A DNA stretch of 45,203 bases from Alteromonadaceae bacterium (GCA_002691625.1 NZIK01000039.1:15734-60936), one strand, 5' to 3'; shown: positions 1-8,500, counted from the stretch's first letter. The notes: generated by a model from the letters alone, not told the origin. A program made the numbers and translations.

Positions 1-234
1 GCGGCACTGGCCAGTTCCAGCTGCAAACCGGAAAATCAGGCCACGGTAACCGGGTTTATCACCGCCTCGCCAGCCATGGGTTACATTATCGGCCCGCCTA
101 TTGCCGCAACCTTGTATGGCATCGGGCATAGAATGCCTTTTATTGCCGCTTCAGTGCTGCTGGCACTAGTTACTGTAATCGCCATAACCCATTTGCGCGC
201 CCGGCCGACGCCCCAACCTACGTCTTCAGAATAA
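1..234 (+). CDS. MFS transporter, C-terminal fragment (5' end outside the window)
   Basis: The open frame enters from the left edge in frame 1 and stops at TAA 232-234, giving 77 visible residues. They contain a loop, a glycine/proline-rich helix (ASPAMGYIIGPPIAATLYG) and a final hydrophobic helix (IAASVLLALVTVIAI) followed by a short basic, proline-rich tail. This is the usual layout of transmembrane helices 11-12 of a 12-helix major facilitator exporter. The substrate cannot be told from this piece. It is separated by about 220 bp from the tetR-type gene, which has its own operator, so the two are probably separate transcription units. Confidence 0.7.
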   Translation, partial: AALASSSCKPENQATVTGFITASPAMGYIIGPPIAATLYGIGHRMPFIAASVLLALVTVIAITHLRARPTPQPTSSE

Positions 235-416
235 TCATGACCTCAGTAGTTATGACCGTGTCTGAACAGCATTCCCTTTGCTACTTTTAGCTATTTTTCC
301 CGACATTTCCATGGCTCTAAAGTCAGATAGAATGATTAGTCTAAAGTGCAATTAAGACAAGCTCTGTAAAAACATTTTAGATTTTTATCGGTGGTCTTAC
401 TTGTATCCTTAAAATT

Positions 417-442
417 AACTATATAGACTAGTCTGTATAGTT
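417..442. promoter_or_regulatory. Palindromic operator upstream of the TetR gene
   Basis: The 26-bp segment centred on ACTAGT (427-432) is an inverted repeat with a single mismatched pair (A on one side, C on the other). It ends 16 bp before the tetR start codon and lies in AT-rich DNA suited to a promoter. TetR-family repressors usually autoregulate through such palindromes, and the TAGACTAGTCTG core resembles the TAGACnnGTCTA sites of NemR/AcrR-like regulators. Binding is inferred. Confidence 0.75.
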
Positions 443-458
443 AATTGCGGGGACGATT

Positions 459-1040
459 ATGAGCCGTGTTAGTGCGCGGGATAAATTACTTAAAGCAGCA
501 GGAGAATTGTTTTACGACCATGGCATCACTGCCACCGGTGTAGATGCGGTGATCACCCGGGCCGGCGTTGCCAAGATGTCGCTGTATAATAATTTTAAAT
601 CCAAATCTGAACTGATTGCCGCTTACATCGATGCCCGCCATCAGGAATGGCTCGACCTGTTTGCAAGGCGATCAGACAACCTGTCAAATGGCTGGGAACG
701 GGTTCTCGCAGTTTTCGATGCCTATCAGGATCACGCCGAGTTCGACTATCAGAATGGCTTTCGCGGGTGTGGCTTACTAAACGCCGCGGCAGAAATGCCG
801 GCAGATAGTGCTGAACGAGAAGCGGTCAACCGGCATAAGCAGGAAGTCCGGGAAATCGTGATAAACCAGCTCAGTGAATTACCCCTGACCGAAGAAAGCG
901 GTAAGACCGCTGCTGCACTCGCCGAACATATCTGTTTTTTACTTGAGGGCTCAATTTCGCTTGCCGGGCTTTCACGTGACGTACAAGCCATCTCTCGCGC
1001 CAGAACCATGGCAGACAAATTGATAGAGCGCGCCCTATGA
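459..1040 (+). CDS. TetR/AcrR-family transcriptional regulator
   Basis: The 193-residue protein has the family's usual length. Residues about 6-52 form the N-terminal helix-turn-helix domain: an ARDKLLKAAGELFYDHG helix, a TGVDAVITRAGVAKMSLYNNF recognition unit and the FKSKSELIAAYI fourth helix. The remainder is an all-helical ligand-binding domain typical of repressors that sense small molecules. The stop codon overlaps the start of the downstream exporter gene (ATGA), so the pair is translationally coupled. The palindrome at 417-442 is its probable operator. The likely role is ligand-relieved repression of itself and the exporter. The ligand is unknown. Confidence 0.9.
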   Translation: MSRVSARDKLLKAAGELFYDHGITATGVDAVITRAGVAKMSLYNNFKSKSELIAAYIDARHQEWLDLFARRSDNLSNGWERVLAVFDAYQDHAEFDYQNGFRGCGLLNAAAEMPADSAEREAVNRHKQEVREIVINQLSELPLTEESGKTAAALAEHICFLLEGSISLAGLSRDVQAISRARTMADKLIERAL

Positions 1041-1984
1041 GTTCACAGCCAGGTTATTTGGTTGGCATTATTGCCGTGGTGATTGCCGCCGTACTGTGGG
1101 GAACCACCGGCACTGCGGCTACTTTCGCGCCACAGGTCAGCCCATTAGGTATAGCTTCAGTCACAATGGGGGTTGGCGGTCTGTTACTGGCGTTAGTGGC
1201 TGCAAGGCCCATAGCCCGGCATAAAACCGCACTTTTTAACAACCGTCTGCTGGTATTGGCAGCCGCGGTGAATGTCGCCATTTACCCCCTGGCTTTTTAC
1301 AGCTCCATGAAACTCTCAGGCGTCGCCGTTGGTAACGTAATCTCCATTGGCCTGGCGCCCATTGCCGCTGCGCTGATTGAGTGGACTTTCGATAAACAAT
1401 CGCTAAATCGCAGATGGCTTATCAGTATTGCCTTCGGGATAACCGGAGTGGTGTTTCTGGCGACAGCAAAACCCGCCAGCTCATTTGAAAACACTGCCAC
1501 CAGCTGGCATAACAGCGTCGGGATCCTGCTTGGTTTAGTTGCCGCTTTTACTTATGCCATGTATTCCTGGATAGCTCGTCGCCTGATTGACCGGAGCATT
1601 GCATCCCGGGCCGCTATGGGCAGCATGTTTGGCGTGGGTGCCATGCTGTTAATGCCCGTATTGTTCGTCACCGGCGCACCGCTGCTCGCATCAGTGAATA
1701 ATTTTTCAGTGGGGCTATATTTAGCAGTGATCCCTATGTTTTTTGCCTATCTGTTATTCGGCAGAGGCCTGACGGTGGTGCGCGCAAGCCTGGCCACCAC
1801 CATCACCCTGCTGGAACCGGTTGTGGCTGCCCTGCTGGCAGTAACGGTTGTAGGTGAAAAACTGTCTTTCACAGGCTGGTTTGGCATTGGCCTTATCAGT
1901 GCCTGTTTGCTTATCGCTACCCTAAGAAAACCAGTTAAGAACAGAACGAAACCCATATATGAAGTTAGCGAAACCAGCACATAG
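1037..1984 (+). CDS. EamA/DMT-family inner-membrane transporter
   Basis: The 315-residue protein has about ten hydrophobic helices arranged as two EamA repeats, beginning with VGIIAVVIAAVLWGTTGTAATFAP. The WG-T signature near the start of the first helix is typical of drug/metabolite transporters such as RhaT/YdcZ-like and EamA exporters. It starts inside the stop codon of the TetR-family gene (4-nt overlap), so the two form one operon. That arrangement suggests an efflux pump induced by its own substrate. The substrate cannot be deduced. The C-terminal tail after the last helix is basic and probably cytoplasmic. Confidence 0.9.
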   Translation: MSSQPGYLVGIIAVVIAAVLWGTTGTAATFAPQVSPLGIASVTMGVGGLLLALVAARPIARHKTALFNNRLLVLAAAVNVAIYPLAFYSSMKLSGVAVGNVISIGLAPIAAALIEWTFDKQSLNRRWLISIAFGITGVVFLATAKPASSFENTATSWHNSVGILLGLVAAFTYAMYSWIARRLIDRSIASRAAMGSMFGVGAMLLMPVLFVTGAPLLASVNNFSVGLYLAVIPMFFAYLLFGRGLTVVRASLATTITLLEPVVAALLAVTVVGEKLSFTGWFGIGLISACLLIATLRKPVKNRTKPIYEVSETST

Positions 1985-2038
1985 CCGTTACACTGATGGC
2001 ACACTTACCCGCGTACAGATAGCACAGGAGTCGTTGCT

Positions 2039-3538
2039 GTGATAATGCAAACGCAACATCTGAACTTGGCAACCATTGATGATCACAGTACAGAATTGCT
2101 GGTCATTCTGGTGCCAGCCGGACAAGCCGGCTTTCCTTCCCAGGCCTATCCGGCCAGCCTCGAAACCCTCATAAAACATTATAAAAAAATGGGTGACTGG
2201 CATTCAGAAAGTAAATACTTACTGTGCATAAATCCACCAGAATTTAAAGCTTCACGCATTTTGTTAGTCAACACTAACTTCGATATTATAAAGGCTGATG
2301 CCAAGCGTATCAGTAATGTGGTTACCGACGTACTAGAACAACTAAACCAGGCCAAAGCCGACATTGTTATGCCACCCTCGTTAAAGGGTGGCGAACTTCT
2401 CATCCAGGCCCTTTTTTATGCCTCCTATAAGTTTAACGATTACAAAACCAAAACATCCCGGCGTGAAGAAATTAGCGTAGCGTTGCTGGTCAGCGACGAC
2501 AGCTTAGATGAGTCATTGGATTATGCCCGGGCTTTACATAACGGCATGAGCCGGACCCGCGATCTGGCTAACATGCCGGGCAACCTGTGTACCCCCGGCT
2601 ATTTTGCTGAATGCGCCCAGGCCCTTGACGACCAGTTTGCCACTATATCAACCGATATCCTCGACGAAGCACAACTCACTGAACTGGGAATGGGCGCCTA
2701 TCTGGCCGTTGGCAGAGGCTCGGTGCATCCGGGTTGTATGCCGGTAATTCGCTATGTAGGCGCAGAGCCTGAGGAGCCGGCAATCTGGGTGATCGGCAAA
2801 GGCATTACTTTTGACAGTGGTGGGATCACCCTTAAAAAGCCGCCGGGCATGCAAAGCATGATTTACGATATGTGTGGTGGCGCGTCTGTCATTGGCCTGA
2901 TGGCCGCCGTGGCTGAGCTTAAATTACCGGTAAATGTAACCGGGGTAATTGCGACCGCCGAAAACATGCCCGATGGCGATGCCTTTCGACCGGGCGATAT
3001 TCTCACTACCATGTCGGGACAAACGGTAGAAATTATCAGTACCGACGCCGAAGGCAGGCTGGTACTTTGCGATGCCATTACTTACGCCAAACAGCACCAG
3101 CCGGCTCTGATTATTGACGTGGCCACCCTGACCGGAGCACAGATTGTCAGCCTTGGTAGTCATGCCAGTGGCTTAATGGGTAACTCACCACAGCTCAACC
3201 AGGCACTGCAGCAGGCCGGTGATGAAAGTGGCGACCGCGCCTGGACCATGCCGGTATGGCCGGATTACCAGGATGCGCTGGACTCCCCTTTTGCAGATAT
3301 GCGTAATGCTGGCAATCAGTCACCAGGCATGATCACCGCCGGGTGCTACTTAGCCCGGTTTGCCGGGAATACACCCTGGGCCCACCTTGATATCGCCGGT
3401 ACCAGCTTTCAATATGGAACAGGCAATAGCGCTACCGGCAGGCCTGTGCCGCTGTTGTTACAATTTTTACGAAATTATAGCAACTTAACTGCTCCGCAAT
3501 GGTCTATCAATACGGAAGCTTGTGGATTTTTACCCTAA
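2039..3538 (+). CDS. M17 leucyl aminopeptidase (PepA/PepB type)
   Basis: This is a cytoplasmic di-zinc exopeptidase that removes N-terminal residues from peptides. Residues K254, D259, K266, D277, D336, E338 and R340 match, at a constant offset of +4, the metal-binding and catalytic residues of bovine lens aminopeptidase, and the STDAEGRLVL signature is intact. The 499-residue length is normal. A GTG start at 2039 is preferred because AGGAG lies 8 nt upstream; ATG 2045 is also possible. The stop is 98 bp before pqqA and I see no convincing terminator between them. The gene may therefore read into the PQQ cluster and could help trim the PqqA peptide, but that link is inference from position only. 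Confidence 0.92.
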   Translation: MIMQTQHLNLATIDDHSTELLVILVPAGQAGFPSQAYPASLETLIKHYKKMGDWHSESKYLLCINPPEFKASRILLVNTNFDIIKADAKRISNVVTDVLEQLNQAKADIVMPPSLKGGELLIQALFYASYKFNDYKTKTSRREEISVALLVSDDSLDESLDYARALHNGMSRTRDLANMPGNLCTPGYFAECAQALDDQFATISTDILDEAQLTELGMGAYLAVGRGSVHPGCMPVIRYVGAEPEEPAIWVIGKGITFDSGGITLKKPPGMQSMIYDMCGGASVIGLMAAVAELKLPVNVTGVIATAENMPDGDAFRPGDILTTMSGQTVEIISTDAEGRLVLCDAITYAKQHQPALIIDVATLTGAQIVSLGSHASGLMGNSPQLNQALQQAGDESGDRAWTMPVWPDYQDALDSPFADMRNAGNQSPGMITAGCYLARFAGNTPWAHLDIAGTSFQYGTGNSATGRPVPLLLQFLRNYSNLTAPQWSINTEACGFLP

Positions 3539-3636
3539 AGGGATTATAAAAAGTAGTTCCAAAGTAGGATTTTTTTTTATCAAGGTGAGTCCTACAATCG
3601 AAGAAGTGTTAAAACGAAGTTAATAAGGAGCCCGTT

Positions 3637-3708
3637 ATGTGGACTAAACCTCAATACACCGAAATGCGTTTAGGCTTTGAAGTTACTCTGTACATCAGCA
3701 ACAGATAA
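3637..3708 (+). CDS. pqqA: PqqA, precursor peptide of pyrroloquinoline quinone
   Basis: A 23-codon ORF ([20 protein letters not shown]...) begins 7 nt after a TAAGGAG ribosome binding site. Glu15 and Tyr19 sit in the conserved E-x3-Y motif (EVTLY). These are the two side chains that PqqE cross-links and that become the PQQ skeleton. The length is typical of PqqA (22-29 residues), and pqqBCDE follow directly. The gene is too short for most ORF finders. Hairpins and a terminator behind it probably keep pqqA expression above that of the downstream enzymes. Confidence 0.97.
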   Translation: MWTKPQYTEMRLGFEVTLYISNR

Positions 3709-3719
3709 GAGCTTCATGC

Positions 3720-3737
3720 CCGGAGAGAGTTTTCCGG
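3720..3737 (+). other. Small hairpin in the pqqA-pqqB spacer
   Basis: CCGGA at 3720-3724 can pair with TCCGG at 3733-3737 around an 8-nt loop. It lies immediately 3' of pqqA and may stabilise its transcript against 3' exonucleases together with the terminator that follows. It is a short stem, so it could be accidental. Confidence 0.4.
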
Positions 3738-3761
3738 AGACGTCATCTCGACAAGACCTAT

Positions 3762-3802
3762 AAAAGGTTGCGCTTTCGCTTAGTAGTGGTGCAGCCTTTT
3801 TT
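3762..3802 (+). terminator. Intrinsic terminator/attenuator between pqqA and pqqB
   Basis: AAAGGTTGC (3763-3771) pairs with GCAGCCTTT (3791-3799), with one G-U pair and a 19-nt loop, and runs straight into six T residues. Because pqqB-E have no obvious promoter of their own in the remaining ~70 bp, partial read-through is likely. This would give a high ratio of substrate peptide to enzymes, a pattern known from other pqq operons. Confidence 0.75.
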
Positions 3803-3871
3803 ATTGGTAACGCTTTTAATTAAATTTACCGCAACCGTGTAGCGGTTAGGTAACCAATCAGGGCTCATTAC

Positions 3872-4795
3872 ATGAAGATTCTGATCCTGGGTGCGGGAGC
3901 CGGTGGTGGTTTTCCGCAGTGGAATTGCCACTGTGATAACTGCCGTGGCGTTCGCGATGGCTCCATTAAAGCCTCTCCCCGCACGCAATCAAGTATCGCT
4001 GTCAGCGCCAACGGCACTGACTGGGTGTTAATCAACGCCTCCCCGGACTTACGCCAACAAATTAATCATACGCCAGAACTCTGGCCGGCTGATAAACAGC
4101 AGCAACGCGGTACCAGCATTCGGTCTATTATCTTAACCGACAGTCAGATAGACCACACCACTGGCCTGCTAACACTGCGCGAAGGCTTGCCGCTACCGGT
4201 TTACTGTACCGATGTTGTGCACGAAGATTTAACCACAGCCTTCCCGCTGTTCACCATGCTCAAACACTGGCATGGCGGTTTACAGCGGCACAGTATTGAT
4301 ACCGATTATGCAGCGTCTTTCACCCCACAGGGGGCCGAGGGTCTGGTGTTTAATCCGGTGGTACTGGAGTCCAACGCGCCGCCCTATTCCAGCTACCGGG
4401 ATAAAGTGGTGCCGGGTAATAATATTGGTTTACAAATCACCGATACCGTCAGCGGCAAGAGCCTGTTTTATGCGCCAGGTTGTGTGCAAGCCAGTCCGCT
4501 CGTGGAGTCTATGCTTGATCAGGCATCCTGCGTGTTGTTTGACGGCACCCTATGGCTCGATGACGAAATGATCCAGAAAGGCTTTAGCAATCGTTTGGGC
4601 AGCCAGATGGGCCACATGCCGGTAAATGGTCCAGACGGTACGGTAAGCCTGCTGAATCGCTTTAACATCGATCGCAAGATTCTGATTCATATCAATAATA
4701 CCAATCCGGTTCTGAACGAAGATTCCCAGGCGCATCAGTATTTAACTGATAACGATATAGAACTGGCATACGACGGTATGCAAATCACCCTATAA
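3872..4795 (+). CDS. pqqB: PqqB, metallo-beta-lactamase-fold protein of PQQ biosynthesis
   Basis: The 307-residue protein opens with MKILILGAGAGGGFPQWNC followed by the HCDNCRG cysteine pair, the N-terminal signature of PqqB. An MBL-like core follows (TDSQIDHTTGLLTLREG). PqqB is described as a cytoplasmic metal-dependent oxygenase that hydroxylates the cross-linked Glu-Tyr intermediate before PqqC acts. The length is standard (about 300). It follows pqqA after the attenuator and precedes pqqC by 12 bp, so pqqB-E are one transcript. Confidence 0.97.
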   Translation: MKILILGAGAGGGFPQWNCHCDNCRGVRDGSIKASPRTQSSIAVSANGTDWVLINASPDLRQQINHTPELWPADKQQQRGTSIRSIILTDSQIDHTTGLLTLREGLPLPVYCTDVVHEDLTTAFPLFTMLKHWHGGLQRHSIDTDYAASFTPQGAEGLVFNPVVLESNAPPYSSYRDKVVPGNNIGLQITDTVSGKSLFYAPGCVQASPLVESMLDQASCVLFDGTLWLDDEMIQKGFSNRLGSQMGHMPVNGPDGTVSLLNRFNIDRKILIHINNTNPVLNEDSQAHQYLTDNDIELAYDGMQITL

Positions 4796-4807
4796 AAGAG
4801 GTATCCC

Positions 4808-5566
4808 ATGAGCGAACAACGCCCCTGGAGCAGAGAAGAATTCGAACAAAAGCTGCGTGACAAAGGCCAGTATTACCATATTCATCACCCTTTCCATCAG
4901 GCCATGAATCAGGGTAATTGTAGCAAGGAGCAAATTCAGGGCTGGGTAGCCAACCGTTTCTTTTATCAGCAATGTATTCCGGTTAAAGACGCCGCTATCC
5001 TGGCTAATTGTCCGGACATGCAAACGCGCCGTAAATGGATCCAACGCATACTTGATCACGATGGTGAAGAAGGCGATCCCCGCTTAGGTGGCATCGAAGC
5101 CTGGTTACGCTTAGGTGAAGCTGTGGGCCTTGACCGCCAGGACATTCTGGATGAAAAGCTGCTTTTACCGGGGGTAAAGTTTGCCGTAGGGGCTTATGTG
5201 AATTTTGCCCGCCGTGCTACCTGGGAAGAAGCAGCCTGCTCTTCGCTAACCGAAATGTTTGCCCCGGAAATTCACCAGAGCCGGCTGGATACTTGGCCGG
5301 AGCACTATCCATGGATCGATGCCGAAGGCTTTAAGTATTTTCAGATGCGTCTGAGCCAGGCTCGCCGGGACGTTGAGCACGGCTTACAAATAACCCTGGA
5401 TCACTTTACTACCCGTAAGCTACAGGAAAAAGCGCTCAATATTCTGCAATTTAAGCTGGATGTGTTGTGGTCACTGGCCGATGCCATTAGTCTGGCCTAT
5501 GAATTTGATCGGCGCCCGTTCCACGGTGTGGCAGACCAGAGTATTTGCCATAAGGGGTTGATGTAA
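4808..5566 (+). CDS. pqqC: PqqC, pyrroloquinoline-quinone synthase
   Basis: This cofactorless oxidase performs the final ring closure and eight-electron oxidation of AHQQ to PQQ. The 252-residue sequence shows the PqqC/TENA-like all-helical fold with [15 protein letters not shown] near the N-terminus, [23 protein letters not shown], and the [17 protein letters not shown] helix. A GAGG site lies just upstream (4798-4801). pqqD begins directly after the stop codon, with no spacer. Confidence 0.97.
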   Translation: MSEQRPWSREEFEQKLRDKGQYYHIHHPFHQAMNQGNCSKEQIQGWVANRFFYQQCIPVKDAAILANCPDMQTRRKWIQRILDHDGEEGDPRLGGIEAWLRLGEAVGLDRQDILDEKLLLPGVKFAVGAYVNFARRATWEEAACSSLTEMFAPEIHQSRLDTWPEHYPWIDAEGFKYFQMRLSQARRDVEHGLQITLDHFTTRKLQEKALNILQFKLDVLWSLADAISLAYEFDRRPFHGVADQSICHKGLM

Positions 5567-5842
5567 GTGAGTGAATTAGCCAGCAAGGTGCCCAAGCTAA
5601 ACCGCCTGTTCAAATTTCAGTTTGAAAAAGCCCAGGACTGCTATGTACTGCTGTTTCCGGAAGGCATGATAAAACTCAATGGTAGCGCCTCTGCTATCCT
5701 GTTACAGGTAGATGGTACAAAATCCGTTGGCGATATTGTTGCCGCACTGCAGGCAGAATATCCTGATGCAGAGGGTATCGAAGAAGATGTACTGGCTTTT
5801 TTTGAACATGCCGAACAAAAGCGTTGGATAAACTATGTCTGA
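5567..5842 (+). CDS. pqqD: PqqD, PqqA-binding chaperone
   Basis: The 91-residue protein binds PqqA and delivers it to the radical SAM enzyme PqqE. It has the RiPP-recognition-element-like core: a YVLLFPEGMIKLNGSASAIL strand/helix pair followed by VDGTKSVGDIVAAL and an acidic helix. Translation starts with GTG directly after the pqqC stop codon, and its last 8 nt overlap pqqE, indicating tight translational coupling. The length agrees with stand-alone PqqD proteins. Confidence 0.96.
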   Translation: MSELASKVPKLNRLFKFQFEKAQDCYVLLFPEGMIKLNGSASAILLQVDGTKSVGDIVAALQAEYPDAEGIEEDVLAFFEHAEQKRWINYV

Positions 5843-6965
5843 TAATGGCTCTGGTGATCCGCAACAACCCGGCCCACCGTTATGGTTACTCGCGGAGCTG
5901 ACTTATGAGTGTCCACTGCATTGCCCCTATTGCTCTAACCCGGTCAATCTGGGTTCAAGGGAGCAGGAGTGTGATACCGATACCTGGTTAAAAGTGCTCA
6001 GCGATGCCCGTGAAATGGGTGCGGTGCAGTTAGGTTTTTCCGGCGGTGAGCCGCTGCTACGCAAGGATTTGGAACAACTGGTGACCCACGCCAGCGGTCT
6101 GGGCTATTACACCAACCTGATTACTTCTGGTATCGGCTTAACCGAAAAACGCATAGCAGCGCTCCGTGAGGCAGGGCTCGACCATATTCAGTTGAGTTTT
6201 CAGGCTGCTAATGCCGACGCCAATGATTTAATTGGTAACAAGCGCCACTCCTTTGAGCAGAAACTCAAAGTGGCAAAACTGGTTAAGCAATACGAATACC
6301 CCATGGTGCTTAACTTCTGCCTGACTGCGCAGAATATCCATCAGATTGAAGAAGTTATGGCCTTGTGTTGCGAACTGGAAGGCGATTACGTAGAACTGGC
6401 CACCGTACAATACTACGGCTGGGCCTACCTTAACCGCGATCACCTGTTACCCAGTCAGGCCCAGCTTGTTGAAGCCGAGGCCAAAGTGAATGCCTTTCGC
6501 GATAAGCAGGAGGGTAAAGGGCCACACTTTATTTTTGTTACGCCGGACTACTACGAGGAACGTCCCAAGGCCTGTATGAATGGCTGGGGTACTACTTTCC
6601 TCACGGTAGCGCCGGATGGCAGCGCATTACCTTGCCACAGCGCTAAAATCCTGCCGCTGACGTTCCCTAACGTGAAGGAAAAATCGGTGCGGGATATCTG
6701 GTTTGACGATTTTGCGTTTAATCATTTCAGAGGCTCAGACTGGATGCAGGGCCCCTGTAAAACCTGTGACGAAAAAGACCTCGACTTTGGTGGCTGCCGT
6801 TGCCAGGCCTACATGCTAACCGGCGATATGTACAAAACCGACCCGGTCTGTTCAAAATCACCGGATCACCATTTAATGGCCGAAGCCGTAGCAAAATCTC
6901 AAACGCCTGAGCGCGAATTAGTGTATCGTGACCCCAAAGTAAAGATCCCAATTACGGAAATCTGA
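5835..6965 (+). CDS. pqqE: PqqE, radical SAM/SPASM PqqA peptide cyclase
   Basis: This is the radical SAM enzyme that forms the C-C bond between Glu15 and Tyr19 of PqqA. The CxxxCxxC cluster site is present (C26, C30, C33 in YECPLHCPYC), followed by the GGEPLLR SAM-binding segment. The C-terminal SPASM region carries the auxiliary-cluster cysteines (CMNGWGTT, LPCHSAK, GPCKTCDEKD, GGCRCQAYML). The 376-residue length is normal. The start lies inside the end of pqqD in another frame (8-nt overlap), and the peptidase gene begins 7 bp after its stop. Confidence 0.97.
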   Translation: MSDNGSGDPQQPGPPLWLLAELTYECPLHCPYCSNPVNLGSREQECDTDTWLKVLSDAREMGAVQLGFSGGEPLLRKDLEQLVTHASGLGYYTNLITSGIGLTEKRIAALREAGLDHIQLSFQAANADANDLIGNKRHSFEQKLKVAKLVKQYEYPMVLNFCLTAQNIHQIEEVMALCCELEGDYVELATVQYYGWAYLNRDHLLPSQAQLVEAEAKVNAFRDKQEGKGPHFIFVTPDYYEERPKACMNGWGTTFLTVAPDGSALPCHSAKILPLTFPNVKEKSVRDIWFDDFAFNHFRGSDWMQGPCKTCDEKDLDFGGCRCQAYMLTGDMYKTDPVCSKSPDHHLMAEAVAKSQTPERELVYRDPKVKIPITEI

Positions 6966-6972
6966 ATCAACC

Positions 6973-8421
6973 ATGGGTAACCATACACGCCTGAGAAACG
7001 GCCTCAACGTTGTCAGCTTCAAGCAACCTGCACAAGAGTACGGTGCTGCCTTTGTAGTGCCTACTCCGGCGGTAGACAGTTCAGGCATCGCTCATCTGGT
7101 TGAACATTTGGTGTTCCGTTACTCCGACCGTTACCAACAGCGTCACGCCCTGTTTGCCGCTAATAGCGTGCTACCGGTAAAAATAAATGCCTCCAGCCAC
7201 AACGGCTTTAGTTATTTTTATGCGGTTTCACCAAGCAAATCGGTGTTGCTGAAGATTGTGGGCTACCTTTACGCGGGCTTACAGCAACGTGAGTACCCCG
7301 CCGACGACATTAAACGCGAACGAGATGGTGTCATTGCCCGTGAGCTGGCCATGTACGAGGCTACTCCCGAGTATCAGGCACAAATGAGTATCTGGCGCGG
7401 CGACCGCTCGCCGGATTGCTATCATCACTGGGGCGGTTATTGCGATACCCTGGCCGGGATTTGCGTTGAAGACGTGGCAGCATACAAGTCGCAGTACTAT
7501 CAGCCAGAACACATCCCGCTGCTACTGGCAGGCGTTGAAGCCGACGAGCTCCCTTTGCTGTGTACGGCGAAAAGTAAACCTACCGGTAATACTTATGTTC
7601 CTAAGGAGCACCGCTTTTTCAGCGATACGCTGCAGGATGATTATATTTTCAGTTGGTGGTTGCCTGAGTGCTATATCGACGGCCTGCTCTCGGCCCAGGC
7701 CCGCTTAAACGAGGCGATGAAACCCTATAACATGCGGGTGTTCGTGGAAGACTCAGCCAACCACGTTAAAAAGTTTGCTTTGCGACTGATTGGCCGCCCC
7801 GGCCAGCTTATTGCGGCGCAACAGGCCCTGGTAGACGAAGTCCGTCATCTGCATATTGTGCCCAAGCAGCATATCTTTTTTGAGTCAAAATACCCTGAAA
7901 CCATCAACGCCCTGCTGGCATGGTATCACGGGCAGCTGCCGCTTAACCGCAAGGTAGTAGCCCTCTCTCAGGCACTCACCTTAACCCCGGTAATAACGGG
8001 GGCCCGTCCGCTCAAAAAGCCTGTGATCCGTATAATGGAGCGCAAGGCTGATGCCGAAGTATCCTGCCCGCTGGTAACGGATACGCTGGAAAATCACGCA
8101 CCCCAGGTGCCGGCAGAACTGCCTAACCGTCTTACCCCGCTAGCCTCAAAGCTGGACGATAATGTGCATTTTGCCTGCGACTTACAGGATTGGATCCTGC
8201 AGTATTCGATGACCGGTATGTCGGCAGCCCAACAAAATACCTTTATTAAAGACGTTATGTGCGACGAGCGTTTATGGCTGCCACGCACCGGCGGCCACTG
8301 TTATGCGATGGGCGTTCAGCGAGTTGATAATGGGCTGCGAATTTATGGCGTGATGGACGATGAACCCCAGCAACGCCGGGAAGCACTGGAACAACTCCTC
8401 GCCCGCTATCGTCACCTGTAA
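6973..8421 (+). CDS. PqqF-like M16 zinc metallopeptidase (short form)
   Basis: The 482-residue protein has the inverted zinc motif HxxEH (H41-L-V-E44-H45 in GIAHLVEHLVF) and a likely third ligand E124 in RDGVIARELAMYEA. It therefore looks like an active M16 peptidase of the insulinase/pitrilysin type. Its place right after pqqE argues for the PqqF role, cutting the cross-linked PqqA peptide. PqqF proteins of Klebsiella and Pseudomonas are about 760-830 residues with four M16 domains, so this one is roughly half length. It ends at a clean stop with no remnant of a second half downstream. It may dimerise or pair with another M16 subunit, as PqqF/PqqG do in Methylobacterium. Confidence 0.85.
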   Translation: MGNHTRLRNGLNVVSFKQPAQEYGAAFVVPTPAVDSSGIAHLVEHLVFRYSDRYQQRHALFAANSVLPVKINASSHNGFSYFYAVSPSKSVLLKIVGYLYAGLQQREYPADDIKRERDGVIARELAMYEATPEYQAQMSIWRGDRSPDCYHHWGGYCDTLAGICVEDVAAYKSQYYQPEHIPLLLAGVEADELPLLCTAKSKPTGNTYVPKEHRFFSDTLQDDYIFSWWLPECYIDGLLSAQARLNEAMKPYNMRVFVEDSANHVKKFALRLIGRPGQLIAAQQALVDEVRHLHIVPKQHIFFESKYPETINALLAWYHGQLPLNRKVVALSQALTLTPVITGARPLKKPVIRIMERKADAEVSCPLVTDTLENHAPQVPAELPNRLTPLASKLDDNVHFACDLQDWILQYSMTGMSAAQQNTFIKDVMCDERLWLPRTGGHCYAMGVQRVDNGLRIYGVMDDEPQQRREALEQLLARYRHL

Positions 8422-8475
8422 ATAGCTGCCATTCTATTTTACGAATTAACCCGTTCGACAAGTTAACTGTAATTA

Positions 8476-8500
8476 CAAATAATTCTCATTTACAATTATC
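8476..8500. promoter_or_regulatory. Fur box upstream of the siderophore-interacting protein gene
   Basis: Read on the minus strand, the segment gives GATAATTGTAAATGAGAATTATTTG. It contains the core AATGAGAATTATT, a very common gammaproteobacterial Fur-box core. It lies about 160 bp before the SIP start codon, in the intergenic region after the pqq cluster. Iron-dependent repression of the downstream gene is inferred. Confidence 0.75.

Noticed and set aside
3564..3595. GTAGGA/TCCTAC inverted repeat around a T9 tract, upstream of pqqA
   Set aside because: The T tract is in the loop, not after a stem, so it is not an intrinsic terminator for the aminopeptidase gene; the 6-bp arms could be chance.
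2039..8421. A PQQ-dependent dehydrogenase in the cluster
   Set aside because: No beta-propeller quinoprotein or cytochrome gene is present in the window; the enzyme that uses PQQ must lie elsewhere.
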